Assembly: GCA_041671425.1 (NCBI GenBank)
Contig: JBAZBO010000042.1
Coordinates: 1 to 8,487, forward strand
Length of the DNA stretch: 8,487 nt
Reading direction: 5' to 3'
Source of the DNA: JBAZBO01 sp041671425
GTDB lineage: Bacteria > Patescibacteriota > WWE3 > UBA101185 > UBA10185
Shown here: positions 7,138 to 8,487 of the stretch, one piece after another
How positions within the stretch are numbered: the stretch's first letter is position 1
Layout of the letters: the number at the start of each line of letters is the position of its first letter
Made by a program: the position numbers and the translations under genes
Notes under the pieces: model-generated
Told to the model about the DNA's origin: nothing
What the model saw: only the letters and a program-made list of their open reading frames with translations
Database searches by the model: none

Positions 7138-7833
7138 TTATCTGAGCACAAGCGGGAGTAAAGACACGTACGGACCGGGGCCGCGCCATATCTGGGCGTG
7201 GCTTCCTGTCACAATGACAGGGCCTGCAAGACTAGCACCATCGACGAGGCCATTGGAGCCCCTTGGTACATAGATACTGCGCACTTCGGGGTTGGTGACT
7301 TCCCACAGGCAGTTGCGAGCGGACACCAAAGTCCAGTCTCCTTCACCGAACATTGCCACTGCTTGCTCTGCATCAACTGGACAGAAATCCACACCGGCCA
7401 GGGTTCCCTCAGGAGACATCCCGATGGGTATCTGCTGAACCGGAATACCTAGCTGATTAGCGCGGCTCTGAGCCAAGCTAGACTGGAAAGGTGACCAGTA
7501 AGGGCGCTCTCCAGCGTCCCAACCGTCCACACGCCACGCCTGAATCCAGGTGATCTCAGATCTGGCTGTGTTCCCAAACACGATCTTGGTACCTGGGAGC
7601 TCTCCCATGACGCCGTACCTGTACCAGGCGGCATCAGGATCATAAGTCTCCCATTCCACAACGTAGCCACATCTGGGATGAACGAGAGTCACCGTTGAGG
7701 TGTAAACCTCAGGTACTCCGGTCCAACAGTCCTCGACCTCGATCTCTGCCTCTGGGGCATCGGCTGACAGCAGCATTGCTGCAGCCAGAAAGACCGAGAG
7801 GGCCAGCGCGATTGCAACGAGTAGCTTTTTCAT
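7138..7833 (-). CDS. Exported protein of unknown function, paralogue of the upstream gene's product
   Basis: I do not recognise a family. The 231-residue product starts with a clear signal peptide (MKKLLVAIALALSVFLAAAM, probable cleavage after LSADA near residue 26), so it acts outside the membrane. The mature part has four cysteines (36, 55, 151, 175), suiting two disulfides. Residues 36-141 carry a pattern shared with the upstream gene's product: Cys36, C55-x2-VVEW (58-61), Y-x-GV, PG (80-81), AW (99-100), GW (104-105), IGMSP (137-141). A further 90 residues (DFCPVDAEQAVAMFGEGDW onward) have no counterpart there. It is rich in Trp and Gly, with a hydrophobic C-terminal tail but no sorting signal. 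The ATG has AAAGGA 7 nt upstream. Terminators on both sides suggest a single-gene transcript. GC content is well above that of the glycosyltransferase genes. Confidence 0.8.
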   Translation of the reverse strand: MKKLLVAIALALSVFLAAAMLLSADAPEAEIEVEDCWTGVPEVYTSTVTLVHPRCGYVVEWETYDPDAAWYRYGVMGELPGTKIVFGNTARSEITWIQAWRVDGWDAGERPYWSPFQSSLAQSRANQLGIPVQQIPIGMSPEGTLAGVDFCPVDAEQAVAMFGEGDWTLVSARNCLWEVTNPEVRSIYVPRGSNGLVDGASLAGPVIVTGSHAQIWRGPGPYVSLLPLVLR

Positions 7834-7840
7834 TTCTGTT

Positions 7841-7847
7841 TCCTTTC
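7841..7847 (-). promoter_or_regulatory. Ribosome binding site of the exported-protein gene
   Basis: The minus strand reads GAAAGGA followed by a 7-nt spacer and the ATG at 7833. It is a good Shine-Dalgarno site and supports that start, which also begins the signal peptide. Confidence 0.75.
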
Positions 7848-7881
7848 ACCAGTACACTCGGTTAGGACACTCTACAAATAG

Positions 7882-7932
7882 AAAACCCCCCGTATCAGTC
7901 ACTTGGCATAAGCCATGTGTCTGGCGGGGGGT
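7882..7932 (-). terminator. Strong hairpin terminator after the partial gene at the right edge
   Basis: The minus-strand RNA pairs ACCCCCCG (7932-7925) with CGGGGGGU (7892-7885), and the stem continues inside with about 10 of 12 further pairs up to a small TTAT loop closed by GGC/GCC. Four U (7885-7882) then C follow. It starts 34 nt after the stop codon. The U tract is short, but the stem is very GC-rich. It separates the two paralogous genes into different transcripts. Confidence 0.75.
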
Positions 7933-7933
7933 A

Positions 7934-7948
7934 GGACCCAAAAGGTCC
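7934..7948 (-). repeat. Small inverted repeat just before the terminator
   Basis: GGACC and GGTCC arms of 5 bp flank a 5-nt loop, between the stop codon of the partial gene and the larger terminator hairpin. It may form a short extra stem in the 3' untranslated RNA; at this length it could also be chance. Confidence 0.35.
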
Positions 7949-7966
7949 CGTCGGTACGTCCGGTGG

Positions 7967-8487
7967 CTACTGGGTACGAAGCTCACGCTCCGCAAGCCAA
8001 AGAACGTACGGGTCTGTCGGAGACAGGCCGATGATGGAAGTGGTCTTGTCACGCGCATCGCGGTCTTTGGCCAGATCAGCCGCAAACTGATGTGCGTTCC
8101 AGCCTTTGGGCAAGTACCATGCGGTACCTACGATGCGAACATCATCGTTCACACCGGCTACACCCAACGGCATATAAAACCACTTTCCAGGCTCGAGGGG
8201 AAAGACCCCCGTGTAGATCGTCCGATCCCCATGCTTCAGGGACCATTCGACCACAATCTTGCAGTCCTCGTTTGGGCTGCCAACGACCTCAGGGGCCTGG
8301 ATGCCCTCAAGCTCGGTTCTGGAACAGGCGGCGTCATTGCCACCAAATTCCTTGATGTCGAAACCCCTCATGAACGTCTGACCGTTGACCACAGTGGTCT
8401 CTGGCTTCGGGGGCTCGACAGACAAAGGCGCAGACGCGGTCGGCATAGCCGTAGGCGCGAGCGTTGGGCTCTTGTCCGGGATAGGTG
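7967..8487 (-). CDS. Probable exported protein of unknown function, N-terminus cut by window edge
   Basis: The frame stays open from the TAG at 7967 to the right edge, giving 173 full codons. An internal ATG at 8446 would leave 159 residues, but the codons before it continue the same Pro/Thr/Ala-rich stretch (SPTLAPTAMPTASAP), typical of a linker after a signal or lipoprotein peptide, so the true start is probably beyond the window. Numbering from that ATG, the folded part runs from about residue 20 to 159: C41, C62-x2-VVEW (65-68), Y-x-GV (78-81), PG (86-87), AW (109-110), GW (115-116), IGLSP (139-143), with a short charged end ERELRTQ. The same order of motifs occurs in the next gene, so the two look like diverged duplicates. 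I do not recognise the family. The region is GC-rich, unlike the glycosyltransferase genes. Confidence 0.72.
   Translation of the reverse strand, partial: PIPDKSPTLAPTAMPTASAPLSVEPPKPETTVVNGQTFMRGFDIKEFGGNDAACSRTELEGIQAPEVVGSPNEDCKIVVEWSLKHGDRTIYTGVFPLEPGKWFYMPLGVAGVNDDVRIVGTAWYLPKGWNAHQFAADLAKDRDARDKTTSIIGLSPTDPYVLWLAERELRTQ

Noticed and set aside
7851..7880. Possible promoter TTGTAG/TGTACT before the gene at 7138-7833
   Set aside because: Only 3 of 6 and 4 of 6 matches with a 15-nt spacer; too weak to call, although a promoter is expected somewhere here because a terminator precedes the gene.
7934..7948. Small GGACC inverted repeat as an operator or attachment site
   Set aside because: Only 5 bp per arm, within a 3' untranslated region, with no integrase gene or second copy seen.
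7846..8085. Minus-strand 79-codon open frame spanning the gap between the two exported-protein genes
   Set aside because: It runs through the terminator hairpin at 7882-7932 and the end of the partial gene in another frame, with no recognisable protein features.

Overview
The window looks like part of a genome from a small-genome, monoderm, uncultivated bacterium, most likely Patescibacteria/CPR (Microgenomates-like). This rests on short DUF11-type surface proteins with an LPETG anchor, a sortase, very large GT-C membrane proteins, tightly packed genes and several genes without Shine-Dalgarno sites. No ribosomal or other marker gene is present, so the assignment is an inference. Every gene I can support lies on the minus strand; gene order below follows transcription, from high to low coordinates.

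Region A (about 7138-8487, GC-rich; two 60-base rows count to 57-58% GC) holds two genes for exported proteins of unknown function. The first is cut by the right edge (7967-8487); the second is complete (7138-7833). Each is followed by its own strong hairpin (7882-7932 and 7056-7124). The two proteins share a spaced pattern (Cys ... Cys-x2-VVEW ... GV ... PG ... AW ... GW ... IGxSP) and look like diverged tandem paralogues of a family I do not recognise.

Region B (1300-7013, lower GC; sampled rows 32-43%) is a three-gene glycosylation operon. It encodes a cytosolic GT4-type glycosyltransferase (5721-7013), a 1229-residue polytopic GT-C/AftD-like protein with a large outside domain (2045-5734), and a DPM1-like GT2 glycosyltransferase (1300-2028). 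The first two genes overlap by 14 bp and the last two are 16 bp apart. A promoter at 7021-7049 sits so close to the GTG start at 7013 that the mRNA may be leaderless. A likely logic is that the GT2 enzyme makes a polyprenyl-phosphate sugar, which the GT-C protein uses outside the membrane, while the GT4 enzyme adds sugars on the inside.

Region C (1-1297) is a surface-anchoring pair: a 203-residue secreted, acidic DUF11-like protein ending in LPETG-TM-basic tail (608-1219) with its own near-consensus sigma70 promoter, and a class F-like sortase (526 to beyond the left edge). The sortase is cut just before the expected TLxTC cysteine motif. A 17-bp hairpin separates the two. No terminator separates the sugar operon from this pair, so read-through could link glycan synthesis and protein anchoring.

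No RNA genes, CRISPR arrays, insertion sequences or phage genes were seen.
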